From contig JALRFZ010000477.1 of NCBI GenBank assembly GCA_023253615.1, positions 1-5,577 of the forward strand: 5,577 nt of DNA, read 5' to 3'. Both the position numbers and the translations under genes were made by a program. The stretch is from Verrucomicrobiales bacterium (GTDB taxonomy: Bacteria; Verrucomicrobiota; Verrucomicrobiia; Verrucomicrobiales; DEV007). Under the pieces are notes generated by a model. That model made no database searches. It was not told where the DNA came from and saw nothing but the letters and a program-made list of their open reading frames with translations. Below are positions 1 through 5,577 of this stretch, piece by piece (the stretch's first letter is position 1; each line of letters begins with the position of its first letter).

Positions 1-685
1 TCTGGACGTGGTCGATGAAGCGGTTGTTCCACAGGACCTCGAAGAGCTGGTTGGCGAAACGCAGCACCATGATGTTCTGCGCCGTCTCCTTGCCGAGGTA
101 GTGATCGATGCGGTAGATATGTTCCTCCGCGAAGGTCTCGTTGACGACCTGGTTCAAATGCTGGGCCGTTGCCAGATCGGTGCCGAAAGGCTTCTCGACG
201 ACGGCGCGGCACCAGCCGTTCTTCGAGCGGTTCAGGCCCGATTGGCGGAGGTGCAGGAGGATGTCGTCGAAGAACTCCGGGGCCGAGGCGAGGTAATAAA
301 GCCGGTTCGGGCTCGCCCCTTCCGCCTCCATCGCGTCGAGCCGTTTCTTGAGCGCGAGGTAGCCCTCGTGATCGCTGAACTCGCTCGTGTGGTAGGTGAT
401 GTTCTGAGAAAAGCGCGCCCAGAGATCGTCGTTGTGGCCCTGGCGGGAGACGTCGCGGTTCAATTCTTCGAGGCCTTTTCGAAACTGCTCATCCGATTTT
501 TCACGGCGCGCGAAGCCGACGACCCGGAGTCCGGCCGGGAGATCTCCGTCAGCGGCCAGATTGTAGAGCGCGGGGATGAGCTTGCGGTGGGTGAGGTCGC
601 CGGTCGCTCCAAAAATCACGAGAATGCACGACTCCGGGTGGTTCCGGAGGCTGAGGTCGGCTTCTCGAAAAGGGTTCTCTTCCAT
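1..685 (-). CDS. zwf: Glucose-6-phosphate dehydrogenase, N-terminal part (C-terminus beyond left edge)
   Basis: This enzyme oxidises glucose-6-phosphate to 6-phosphogluconolactone in the cytoplasm, the entry step of the oxidative pentose phosphate and Entner-Doudoroff routes. I translated the reverse strand from ATG at 685 and read 228 codons without a stop, about half of the usual 480-510 residues. The N-terminal Rossmann domain carries the dinucleotide-binding motif GATGDL at residues 26-31, and GFARR at 57-61 sits where family members contact the NADP 2'-phosphate. EKPFG is at 164-168, and the active-site signature RIDHYLGKE at 192-200 contains the catalytic His195 and substrate-binding Lys199. 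FEVLWNNRFIDHVQ at the window edge is also typical. No clear Shine-Dalgarno sequence precedes the ATG; an in-frame TTG lies further upstream, but the N-terminus read from 685 already has a normal length. The gene follows the sulfatase on the same strand after 76 bp, so read-through is possible, though the functions are unrelated. The identity is secure; the exact start is less so. Confidence 0.96.
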   Translation of the reverse strand, partial: MEENPFREADLSLRNHPESCILVIFGATGDLTHRKLIPALYNLAADGDLPAGLRVVGFARREKSDEQFRKGLEELNRDVSRQGHNDDLWARFSQNITYHTSEFSDHEGYLALKKRLDAMEAEGASPNRLYYLASAPEFFDDILLHLRQSGLNRSKNGWCRAVVEKPFGTDLATAQHLNQVVNETFAEEHIYRIDHYLGKETAQNIMVLRFANQLFEVLWNNRFIDHVQ

Positions 686-708
686 CGCCGCAATGAACCG
701 GCAGATTC

Positions 709-741
709 CGTTCCATTGCAAATGAATTGACCGGCGGAACG
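709..741 (-). promoter_or_regulatory. Inverted repeat CGTTCC-N21-GGAACG upstream of zwf
   Basis: Perfect 6-bp arms at 709-714 and 736-741 flank a 21-bp spacer in the 76-bp gap between sulfatase and zwf. The gap also holds two related GCCGGT...TTCATT segments in direct orientation. It could be a regulator site or a processing hairpin for zwf. No terminator with a U-run is visible in this gap, so transcription may continue from the sulfatase gene. Evidence is weak. Confidence 0.2.
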
Positions 742-761
742 CGATGCGACCCCCTCATGGA

Positions 762-2225
762 TCAGGCTTTGCCCTTTCCTTTTCCCTTGCCTTCCCCTTG
801 GCCTTTTCCTTTCCCCTTGCCGCCCTTTTTCTTCGCGGGAGCCCCGGTCGCGCCTTCGTTCGGGGTGGGCATGGCCGCGCTGACTTCCTGTCGCCAGGCC
901 TTGAGCTTTGTATGCAATTCGGCGGTTTTGTCAGGATGCGTCGAGACGAGGTTTTTCGCCTCGCCGAGGTCTGTCGCGAGATCGTAGAGCTCGAGCCGTC
1001 CGTCCTCGAAGAACTCCATCAATTTCCAGTCGCCCTCCTGGATCACCCCGACGGGGGTCGTCCGCCACGAATCTTTGCCCGCCCCGAGGTAGCCGGGCAT
1101 GTGCTGGAAAATCGCGGGGCGCTTCAAGGAAGCGGAGGGATCTTTCAGCAAGGCGACAAGGCTCTCGCCATCCCGCGCCTGATCGGGGGCGGGGGCCTGC
1201 GCCATCTCGAGAAAGGTGGCTGGGAGATCGACGTGGATCGTGGGAGTGTCGCAGGTGGATCCCGACTGCGTCACACCCGGCCAGCGGACGATGAGAGGAA
1301 CGCGCGTGCCTCCCTCATACTGGCTGCCCTTGCCCGAGCGGAGTGGCGCGTTGTCAGTGACGTCCCCGCCTTGCTTGATCCCCTCGCGCGTGTAACCGCC
1401 GACGCCTCCATTGTCGCTCGCAAAAACGACGACGGTGTTTTCGGCCAGCTTCAACTCGTCGAGCAGATCGAGGATCCGGCCCACGCTGTCGTCGACGCTC
1501 GCGATCATCGCGGCGTAGACCGGATTGTGGTGACCGCCGACGGGTGCCTTCTTCTTGAAATGCTCGATCAGCTCCGGCTTGGCCTGGTAGGGCGAGTGTA
1601 CGCCGAAGTGCGGCAGGTAGAGGAAGAAGGGGGTGTCCTTTTTCCGACGGATGAAGTCCTCGGCCCTGTCAGTGAGGAAGTCGGCGAGATAAGCCCCCTC
1701 GGGCACTTCCACCGCGGGATCCGTGGTGAAGTCGAAATGCTTTCCATTGGAGACGATCGCCTCATCGAAGCCGCGTTTCCCGGGATGATGATCGCCCTTT
1801 TCCCCGAGATGCCACTTCCCGAACATCGCCGTGGCGTAGCCGGCGCCCTTCAGCGACTGTGCGATGGTGATGCGGTCGAGCGGGAGGTTCGTGACATTGT
1901 CGACCGGGCGCAACGGGCGTTTGCTCCAGTCGAATCGATCGATCCCGCCGACGGTGTAGACACCGGTGCGGGCTCCGTATTGACCCGACATCAGGGCGGC
2001 GCGGGTCGGCTGGCAATTCTGCGCGTGGTGATGATTGGTGAAACGCATCCCGGACGCCGCGAGACGATCGATCTGCGGAGTCTCGTAGTAGCCGCTGCCC
2101 TGGCATCCGAGGTCGGTGTAGCCGAGGTCGTCGGCGAGGATGAAGATCACGTTCAGCCGGTCCGCGGCGACGGCGTTGGCGAGGGAAACCAGCAAGGCGA
2201 GGGCGGTGGAAAGGATTCGGATCAT
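762..2225 (-). CDS. Exported sulfatase, formylglycine-dependent (arylsulfatase family)
   Basis: This is a 487-residue type I sulfatase that hydrolyses sulfate esters, probably on sulfated glycans; the substrate cannot be told from sequence. Residues 1-21 form a Sec signal peptide (positive MIRI start, hydrophobic core, A-x-A-like end), so it acts in the periplasm or outside. In order it shows the metal-binding Asp pair in ILADDLG (32-33), the formylglycine site C71-Q-P-T-R75 (a C-x-P-x-R motif that needs a maturation enzyme), GKWHLG with Lys137 and His139, His210 in HFGVHSPY, Asp271-Asn272 in SDNGG, and Lys299 in GKGSQYEGGTRVP. All expected catalytic and metal residues are therefore present. 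The last 23 residues are an unusual Lys/Gly tail. The ATG at 2225 is preferred; a GTG at 2228 directly before it would add one residue. A GAGGGGG stretch upstream could serve as ribosome binding site but lies in a hairpin. It is transcribed divergently from the NikR-like gene. Confidence 0.95.
   Translation of the reverse strand: MIRILSTALALLVSLANAVAADRLNVIFILADDLGYTDLGCQGSGYYETPQIDRLAASGMRFTNHHHAQNCQPTRAALMSGQYGARTGVYTVGGIDRFDWSKRPLRPVDNVTNLPLDRITIAQSLKGAGYATAMFGKWHLGEKGDHHPGKRGFDEAIVSNGKHFDFTTDPAVEVPEGAYLADFLTDRAEDFIRRKKDTPFFLYLPHFGVHSPYQAKPELIEHFKKKAPVGGHHNPVYAAMIASVDDSVGRILDLLDELKLAENTVVVFASDNGGVGGYTREGIKQGGDVTDNAPLRSGKGSQYEGGTRVPLIVRWPGVTQSGSTCDTPTIHVDLPATFLEMAQAPAPDQARDGESLVALLKDPSASLKRPAIFQHMPGYLGAGKDSWRTTPVGVIQEGDWKLMEFFEDGRLELYDLATDLGEAKNLVSTHPDKTAELHTKLKAWRQEVSAAMPTPNEGATGAPAKKKGGKGKGKGQGEGKGKGKGKA
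765..833 (-). repeat. Low-complexity Lys/Gly codon tract at the sulfatase 3' end
   Basis: The tract encodes the last 23 sulfatase residues, nearly all Lys and Gly alternating, with single Gln, Glu and Ala substitutions. On the plus strand it appears as an imperfect pyrimidine-rich repeat of TTGCC, TTTCC and TTCCC units, in 6-bp steps that match the two-residue period. Such tracts can change in length by slippage. Confidence 0.85.
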
Positions 2226-2230
2226 CACGG

Positions 2231-2248
2231 CCGAGGAAACCCCCTCGG
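2231..2248 (-). promoter_or_regulatory. Hairpin at the sulfatase translation start
   Basis: On the minus-strand transcript CCGAGG and CCTCGG pair perfectly around the 6-nt loop GGGTTT, ending 2 nt before the GTG at 2228 and 5 nt before the ATG at 2225. The only Shine-Dalgarno-like purine run (GAGGGGG) is shared between stem and loop, so folding could limit ribosome access. It is not followed by a U-run, so it does not look like a terminator. Confidence 0.35.
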
Positions 2249-2293
2249 ACCAAGGGCGTTGCAGCGAGCGAGGCGGGATTTGGAGAAAAATCT

Positions 2294-2306
2294 TCGACTC
2301 GGTCGA
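2294..2306. promoter_or_regulatory. Palindrome TCGAC-TCG-GTCGA, possible operator
   Basis: Perfect 5-bp arms are separated by 3 bp, 38 bp upstream of the NikR-like start codon and just upstream of the direct repeat. It could be a regulator site or a small hairpin in either transcript. Arms this short arise by chance in GC-rich DNA, so confidence is low. Confidence 0.25.
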
Positions 2307-2313
2307 GAGTTGG

Positions 2314-2341
2314 TATTACTTCTGCTAAAGAAATTATTACT
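2314..2341 (+). promoter_or_regulatory. 7-bp direct repeat TATTACT, possible operator
   Basis: TATTACT occurs at 2314-2320 and again at 2335-2341, exactly 21 bp (two helical turns) apart, ending 3 bp before the NikR-like start codon. Two sites on the same DNA face would suit a dimeric or tetrameric ribbon-helix-helix protein, and autoregulation is common for such genes. A TTCT-GCTAA-AGAA inverted repeat (2320-2332) lies between them. The first copy also resembles a -10 box, so promoter overlap is an alternative. Function is inferred from position only. Confidence 0.4.
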
Positions 2342-2344
2342 GAA

Positions 2345-2812
2345 ATGAGTGGAGAAGAATCCAGCCGCGGCCCCGGAGTGAAGCGCATCAGCGTCTCGCT
2401 GCCGCCTGCCGTCTTTGACGAGCTCGACCGTCTCGTCGTCGCCCGCGGCTTTGAAAACCGGTCCCAGGCGATCTCGGAGATGATCCATCAGAGCCTCACC
2501 GATCACTATCAGGATCACGGCGACCGCGTCATGGCCGGGACCATCACGCTGTTCTACGACGAGTCGAAGCCCGGGCTCCTCCAGGCCCTCGCCGAGATCG
2601 AGCGATCGCACATTGCCGAAGTCATCAGCAAACAACACGTCCTCCTAGAAGACAACCACACCATGGAGGTCATCCTCGTGCAGGGCCCGGCTTCGCGGCT
2701 GAAGGCGATCGCCGACGAGCTCATCACCTGCAAAGGCGTCCGCTCGGGCAAACTCACCATTTCCTCCGCCCTCATTCCGCCCATCCACGGGCGCACCACC
2801 AAAGACAAATGA
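2345..2812 (+). CDS. nikR: NikR-family ribbon-helix-helix regulator with altered nickel site
   Basis: This is a 155-residue regulator with NikR architecture; the symbol denotes the family, not proven nickel sensing. Residues 13-55 form the ribbon-helix-helix DNA-binding domain (KRISVSLPP strand with Arg14, Ser16 and Ser18 at the DNA-contact positions, then [13 protein letters not shown]). Residues 64-140 match the NikR C-terminal ACT-like tetramerisation domain, with the end signature GVRSGKL at 131-137. Gap-free alignment to E. coli NikR puts His98 at ligand His87, but Leu100 replaces His89, Thr106 replaces Cys95 and Arg87 replaces His76. His89 and His105 lie nearby and might form another site. 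E. coli NikR has 133 residues; here there is a 12-residue N-terminal extension and a C-terminal [12 protein letters not shown] stretch. No Shine-Dalgarno precedes the ATG; GTG at 2378 is an alternative start. The gene overlaps the next by 4 nt, so it is probably the operon's own regulator. Confidence 0.88.
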   Translation: MSGEESSRGPGVKRISVSLPPAVFDELDRLVVARGFENRSQAISEMIHQSLTDHYQDHGDRVMAGTITLFYDESKPGLLQALAEIERSHIAEVISKQHVLLEDNHTMEVILVQGPASRLKAIADELITCKGVRSGKLTISSALIPPIHGRTTKDK

Positions 2813-3528
2813 CCCCTCTCTACGAACGAATCCTCCCCGGCGGCGGCATGTGGTCGCAGACGATCAGCCGCGGCAAGGTCCTGCGCCTCACCGACCTCGA
2901 CGGTGGGGCGAACGTCTGTGCGCTCTTCTACAACGCCGACGAGCCGGTCGAGCGCTACAACATGCCCGACACCCTCAAAGGCCAGCACACCTTCCAGCTC
3001 ACCGCCGGTCATTGCCTGCACTCCGACATGGGCCGGCTCTTCGCCTCCATCGTCCGCGACACCGCGGGCTGGCACGACACCGTCTGCGGCTGCACCGACG
3101 CGAAGCTGGTGCGGGAAAAATACGGCGAGCTCACCTACCAGCAGGCCCGCAACGACTTCCACCGCAACGCCCGCGACAACTTCCTCATCGAGCTCGGCAA
3201 ACACGGCCTCGGCAAACGCGACCTCGTCCCGAATCTGAATTTCTTCTCCAAAGTCGTCGCCGACGAAAATGGCAAACTGACCTACCTCACCGGCGCCTCG
3301 CCCGCCGGAGCCGGGATCGACCTGCGCATCGAGATGGACAGCCTCGTCGTCCTGACCACCTGCCAGCACCCGCTCGATCCAAACCCCGCCTACGCGCCGA
3401 AGCCGGTGAAAATCACCGTCTCCCCCGCCGAGGCAATCGATCCCGTCACCGACCTCTGCCTCAACTCCCGCCCCGAGAACATGCGGGCCTGGCAGAATAC
3501 GCGGGATTATTATTCACTCCGCGCCTGA
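2809..3528 (+). CDS. DUF1989 protein, urea carboxylase-associated protein 1 (probable carboxyguanidine deiminase subunit)
   Basis: This 239-residue protein matches the DUF1989 family, long called urea amidolyase-associated protein 1 (UAAP1). From published work, UAAP1 and UAAP2 together form carboxyguanidine deiminase (CgdAB), which turns carboxyguanidine into allophanate and ammonia; I am not certain which letter belongs to which paralog, so no symbol is given. Visible marks are [18 protein letters not shown] (26-42), [15 protein letters not shown] (48-62), HDTVCGC (89-95), [17 protein letters not shown] (133-149), [10 protein letters not shown] (184-193) and the UAAP1-type C-terminus [15 protein letters not shown] (221-235). 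Cysteines 93, 95 and 185 with His89 and His187 are candidate metal or catalytic residues. Position 86 is Ala, where the neighbouring paralog has Cys. The ATG overlaps the regulator's TGA (ATGA), which implies translational coupling, and no Shine-Dalgarno is visible. The family assignment is firm; the enzyme role is inferred from context and literature. Confidence 0.92.
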   Translation: MTPLYERILPGGGMWSQTISRGKVLRLTDLDGGANVCALFYNADEPVERYNMPDTLKGQHTFQLTAGHCLHSDMGRLFASIVRDTAGWHDTVCGCTDAKLVREKYGELTYQQARNDFHRNARDNFLIELGKHGLGKRDLVPNLNFFSKVVADENGKLTYLTGASPAGAGIDLRIEMDSLVVLTTCQHPLDPNPAYAPKPVKITVSPAEAIDPVTDLCLNSRPENMRAWQNTRDYYSLRA

Positions 3529-3539
3529 ACTGGATCTTC

Positions 3540-3567
3540 AATCCGAAATCCCAAATCCGAAATCCAC
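3540..3567 (+). repeat. Four tandem heptamers AATCCNA between the two DUF1989 genes
   Basis: Four 7-bp units begin at 3540, 3547, 3554 and 3561, each starting with AATCC. Units 1 and 3 are identical (AATCCGA), which makes a perfect 12-bp repeat AATCCGAAATCC with a period of 14. The array fills most of the 40-bp gap and ends one base before the ATG of the second DUF1989 gene. It is A-rich compared with the flanking coding DNA and contains no Shine-Dalgarno. Confidence 0.8.
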
Positions 3568-3568
3568 C

Positions 3569-4180
3569 ATGAGCGAAGCCATCTACCGCAAGGTCATCGA
3601 CGCCGGCGACCACTGGGTCCACCTCATCCGCCAGGGGCAACGCTTCCGCATCGTCGATCTCGAGGGCAACCAGGCCGCCGACACGCTCTTCTACGACGCG
3701 CACGATCCCTCCGACCGCTACTCGGCCGACGTCACGATCCGCACCCAGGGCGCGCTTTACCTCACCACCGGGACCGTCCTGATGTCCTCGGAAGGCAACG
3801 CGCTCCTCACCATCATCGACGACACCTGCGGACGCCACGACACCCTCGGCGGGGCCTGCTCGCGCGAGTCGAATACGATGCGCTACGACTTCGACCGCGA
3901 GCCCATGCACGCCTGCCGCGACAGCTTCCTCTGCGGCGTCCACGAGTGGGGCCACGGCCTCGGCAAGCGCGACATCACCTGCAACATCAACTTCTTCATG
4001 AACGTGCCCGTCACGCCCGAGGGAGGGCTCACCTTCGCCGACGGCATCTCCGCTCCGGGCCGCCATGTCGAGATGCGCGCCGAGCGCGACGTCATCGCCC
4101 TCATCTCGAACTGCCCCCAGCTCAACAATCCTTGCAACGCCTACAATCCCACGCCCGTCGAGGTGCTGATCTGGGACTGA
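3569..4180 (+). CDS. DUF1989 protein, urea carboxylase-associated protein 2 (probable carboxyguanidine deiminase subunit)
   Basis: This 203-residue protein is the second DUF1989 paralog (UAAP2 type), the presumed partner subunit of the upstream gene in carboxyguanidine deiminase. Marks in order are [16 protein letters not shown] (27-42), [13 protein letters not shown] (49-61), [14 protein letters not shown] (64-77), [13 protein letters not shown] (85-97), [16 protein letters not shown] (128-143) and [19 protein letters not shown] (181-199). Cys87, His90, Cys97, Cys182 and Cys189 are likely metal-site or active-site candidates. It aligns with the upstream gene throughout ([24 protein letters not shown]), so the pair arose by ancient duplication. 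It is about 36 residues shorter, chiefly because it lacks the UAAP1 C-terminal extension. The 40-bp gap before it is filled by a heptamer repeat instead of a Shine-Dalgarno; the ATG is favoured because the protein starts at the usual YRKVIDAGD segment. Confidence 0.92.
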   Translation: MSEAIYRKVIDAGDHWVHLIRQGQRFRIVDLEGNQAADTLFYDAHDPSDRYSADVTIRTQGALYLTTGTVLMSSEGNALLTIIDDTCGRHDTLGGACSRESNTMRYDFDREPMHACRDSFLCGVHEWGHGLGKRDITCNINFFMNVPVTPEGGLTFADGISAPGRHVEMRAERDVIALISNCPQLNNPCNAYNPTPVEVLIWD

Positions 4181-4190
4181 TTTTCCTGAC

Positions 4191-5577
4191 ATGCTCACCA
4201 AAGTCCTCATCGCCAACCGCGGCGAGATCGCCTGCCGCGTCCTCCGCACCCTGAAGCGCCTCGGGATCGCCTCGGTCGCGGTGTATTCCGAAGCCGACCG
4301 CGACGCGCCGCACGTGGGTTTGGCGGACGAGGCCTTTCTCCTTGGTCCCGCTCCGGTGTCGCAGTCCTATCTGAACACGGAACGCCTTTTCGAAATCGCC
4401 GCCCTCACCGGAGCCGACGGACTACACCCCGGATACGGTCTCCTCTCCGAGAATGCCGACTTCGCCGAGGCCTGCGAAGCGCGCGGCATCGCCTGGATCG
4501 GGCCCACGCCGGAGCAGATCCGCCGCTTCGGGCTCAAACACACCGCCCGCGAAATCGCGAAGGCGAACGGCGTCCCGCTGCTCGAGGGCACGCCTCTCCT
4601 TTCCAGTGTGGAAGAGGCTCTCGCCGCGGCCGAGGTCATCGGATACCCCGTGATGCTGAAAAGCACCGCCGGCGGCGGCGGCATCGGAATGGAGGTTTGT
4701 CAGGACCCAACAGGGTTGAGCGCGGCATATAGCAGGGTTGCCAACGCGAGCCGCGCCAATTTCGGCGATGCCGGACTTTTCCTCGAAAAATTCATCGCTC
4801 GCGCCCGCCACGTCGAGGTGCAGCTCTTCGGCGACGGCAAGGGCAAGGTCCTCGCCCTCGGTACGCGCGACTGCTCGGCGCAGCGCCGCAACCAGAAGAT
4901 CGTCGAGGAGACCCCGGCCCCGGGCTTTTCGCGCAGCGAGGCTCCGGAACTTTTCGAGGGCGCCGCCCGCATGGCCGCGGCCCTGCACTACCGCAGCGCC
5001 GGGACCGCCGAGTACCTCGTCGATGCCGACACCGGCCGGTATTATTTCCTCGAGATCAACACCCGGCTCCAGGTCGAGCACGGCATCACCGAGGCCGTCA
5101 CCGGTGTCGATCTCGTCGAGTGGATGGTGCGTGTCGCGGGCGGAGAAACGGTCGACCTCACCGTGGCCGAAGAGGGACACGCCCTCGAAGTGCGGATCTG
5201 CGCGGAGGATCCGGGGAAAGACTTTCTGCCTTCGTCAGGATTGCTCACCGAGGTCGTCTTTCCCGAAGAGGTTCGTTGCGACCGATGGATCACGGCGGGC
5301 ACGGTCGTGCCGGCGAACTACGATTCGCTCCTCGCCAAACTGATTGTCTCCGCTCAGACGCGCGAGGGAGCCATCGCGAAGATGAAGGAGGCCCTCGCCG
5401 CGAGCTCGATCGCCGGCATCGAGACGAATCTCGAATACCTCCGCCAGGTCATCGCTTCGGAGGAATTCGGCACTCCCGGAGCGATCAGCACGGGCAGCCT
5501 CGGACGTTTTGTCTACAACGCCCCGACCATCGACGTGCTCGCGCCGGGAACGCAGACAACGGTGCAGGACTGGCCCG
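4191..5577 (+). CDS. Biotin-dependent urea/guanidine carboxylase, biotin carboxylase part (C-terminus beyond right edge)
   Basis: I read 462 codons from ATG at 4191 with no stop; full members have about 1,200 residues. This is the ATP-dependent biotin carboxylase half of urea carboxylase, an enzyme shown in several bacteria to prefer guanidine. The fold begins with KVLIANRGEIACRV (4-17), followed by HPGYGLLSEN (79-88), ATP-grasp Lys157 and the glycine loop GGGGIG (161-166), EKF (199-201), the RDCSAQRRNQKIVEE segment (226-240), and EINTRLQVEHGITE (288-301) with Glu288, Asn290, Arg292 and Glu296. The biotin carboxylase C-terminal domain runs to about 445. IDVLAPGTQTTVQDWP (447-462) is the opening of the AHS2/KipA-type carboxyltransferase domain, which directly follows in urea carboxylases but not in acetyl- or propionyl-CoA carboxylases. 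The substrate-discriminating domain lies outside the window. The gene starts 10 bp after the DUF1989 gene, without a Shine-Dalgarno, and is probably co-transcribed with it. Confidence 0.94.
   Translation, partial: MLTKVLIANRGEIACRVLRTLKRLGIASVAVYSEADRDAPHVGLADEAFLLGPAPVSQSYLNTERLFEIAALTGADGLHPGYGLLSENADFAEACEARGIAWIGPTPEQIRRFGLKHTAREIAKANGVPLLEGTPLLSSVEEALAAAEVIGYPVMLKSTAGGGGIGMEVCQDPTGLSAAYSRVANASRANFGDAGLFLEKFIARARHVEVQLFGDGKGKVLALGTRDCSAQRRNQKIVEETPAPGFSRSEAPELFEGAARMAAALHYRSAGTAEYLVDADTGRYYFLEINTRLQVEHGITEAVTGVDLVEWMVRVAGGETVDLTVAEEGHALEVRICAEDPGKDFLPSSGLLTEVVFPEEVRCDRWITAGTVVPANYDSLLAKLIVSAQTREGAIAKMKEALAASSIAGIETNLEYLRQVIASEEFGTPGAISTGSLGRFVYNAPTIDVLAPGTQTTVQDWP

Larger units (their letters stand above)
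2226..2344. promoter_or_regulatory. Divergent intergenic promoter region between sulfatase and NikR-like gene
   Basis: This region must hold the promoters of both divergent genes. The stretch 2279-2344 is clearly richer in A and T than its surroundings, as expected for a promoter. No clean sigma-70 pair stands out. A candidate for the rightward operon is a TTCGAC-like -35 at 2293-2298 with TATTAC at 2314-2319 (15-bp spacing, preceded by TG), which is suboptimal. No guanidine-I (ykkC) riboswitch signature (the conserved ACGGCG segment) was found here, although such riboswitches often precede guanidine carboxylase genes elsewhere. The region does hold three short repeats, listed separately. Confidence 0.55.

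Noticed and set aside
8..730. 240-codon open frame on the plus strand
   Set aside because: It is antisense to zwf, whose reverse-strand translation shows unambiguous active-site motifs.
2249..2344. Possible guanidine-I (ykkC) riboswitch upstream of the operon
   Set aside because: The conserved ACGGCG-type segment and the long stem arrangement are absent and the space is short; a GTCGAGAG stretch is the only faint resemblance.
744..2348. 534-codon open frame on the plus strand
   Set aside because: It lies antisense to the full sulfatase gene, has no recognisable domain, and is explained by the codon bias of GC-rich DNA.
3501..3520. TATTAT-like -10 box near the end of the first DUF1989 gene as an internal promoter
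   Set aside because: No -35 element lies at a proper distance, and the bases are explained by the Tyr-Tyr-Ser codons of the conserved C-terminus.
3461..4249. 262-codon open frame on the minus strand
   Set aside because: It is antisense to the second DUF1989 gene, spans several gene boundaries and resembles no family.
4422..5180. 252-codon open frame on the minus strand
   Set aside because: It is antisense to the biotin carboxylase domain and is a mirror of its codon bias.

Overview
The window reads as a GC-rich bacterial chromosome segment that is gene-dense and has no RNA genes, insertion sequences or CRISPR arrays. The signal-peptide sulfatase with a C-x-P-T-R formylglycine motif, its Lys/Gly tail, the high GC content and the near absence of Shine-Dalgarno motifs suggest the Planctomycetota-Verrucomicrobiota group, with Verrucomicrobiota the better guess. 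This assignment is inference; no marker gene is present.

Left part, minus strand (1-2228): the first 228 codons of a glucose-6-phosphate dehydrogenase gene (zwf, running off the left edge) lie 76 bp downstream of a complete exported arylsulfatase-type gene on the same strand. The sulfatase starts next to a 116-bp divergent intergenic region. That region holds a short hairpin in front of the sulfatase start, a 13-bp palindrome, and a 7-bp direct repeat spaced by two helical turns in front of the rightward gene.

Right part, plus strand (2345-5577): a tight four-gene cluster made of a NikR-family ribbon-helix-helix regulator, two paralogous DUF1989 proteins (urea carboxylase-associated proteins 1 and 2) and the N-terminal 462 codons of a biotin-dependent urea/guanidine carboxylase that runs off the right edge. 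The first two genes overlap by 4 nt (ATGA). The DUF1989 pair next to this carboxylase is the hallmark of the guanidine-assimilation pathway: guanidine is carboxylated at the cost of ATP, the DUF1989 heteromer (carboxyguanidine deiminase) removes ammonia to give allophanate, and allophanate hydrolase (expected beyond the right edge, not visible here) releases ammonia and CO2. The older annotation for the same genes is urea amidolyase.

The most interesting point is the regulator. It has the whole NikR architecture, but by gap-free alignment three of the four high-affinity nickel ligands of E. coli NikR are replaced. It heads, and probably controls, a nickel-free nitrogen-scavenging operon, so it may sense something other than nickel, or nickel through a rearranged site.
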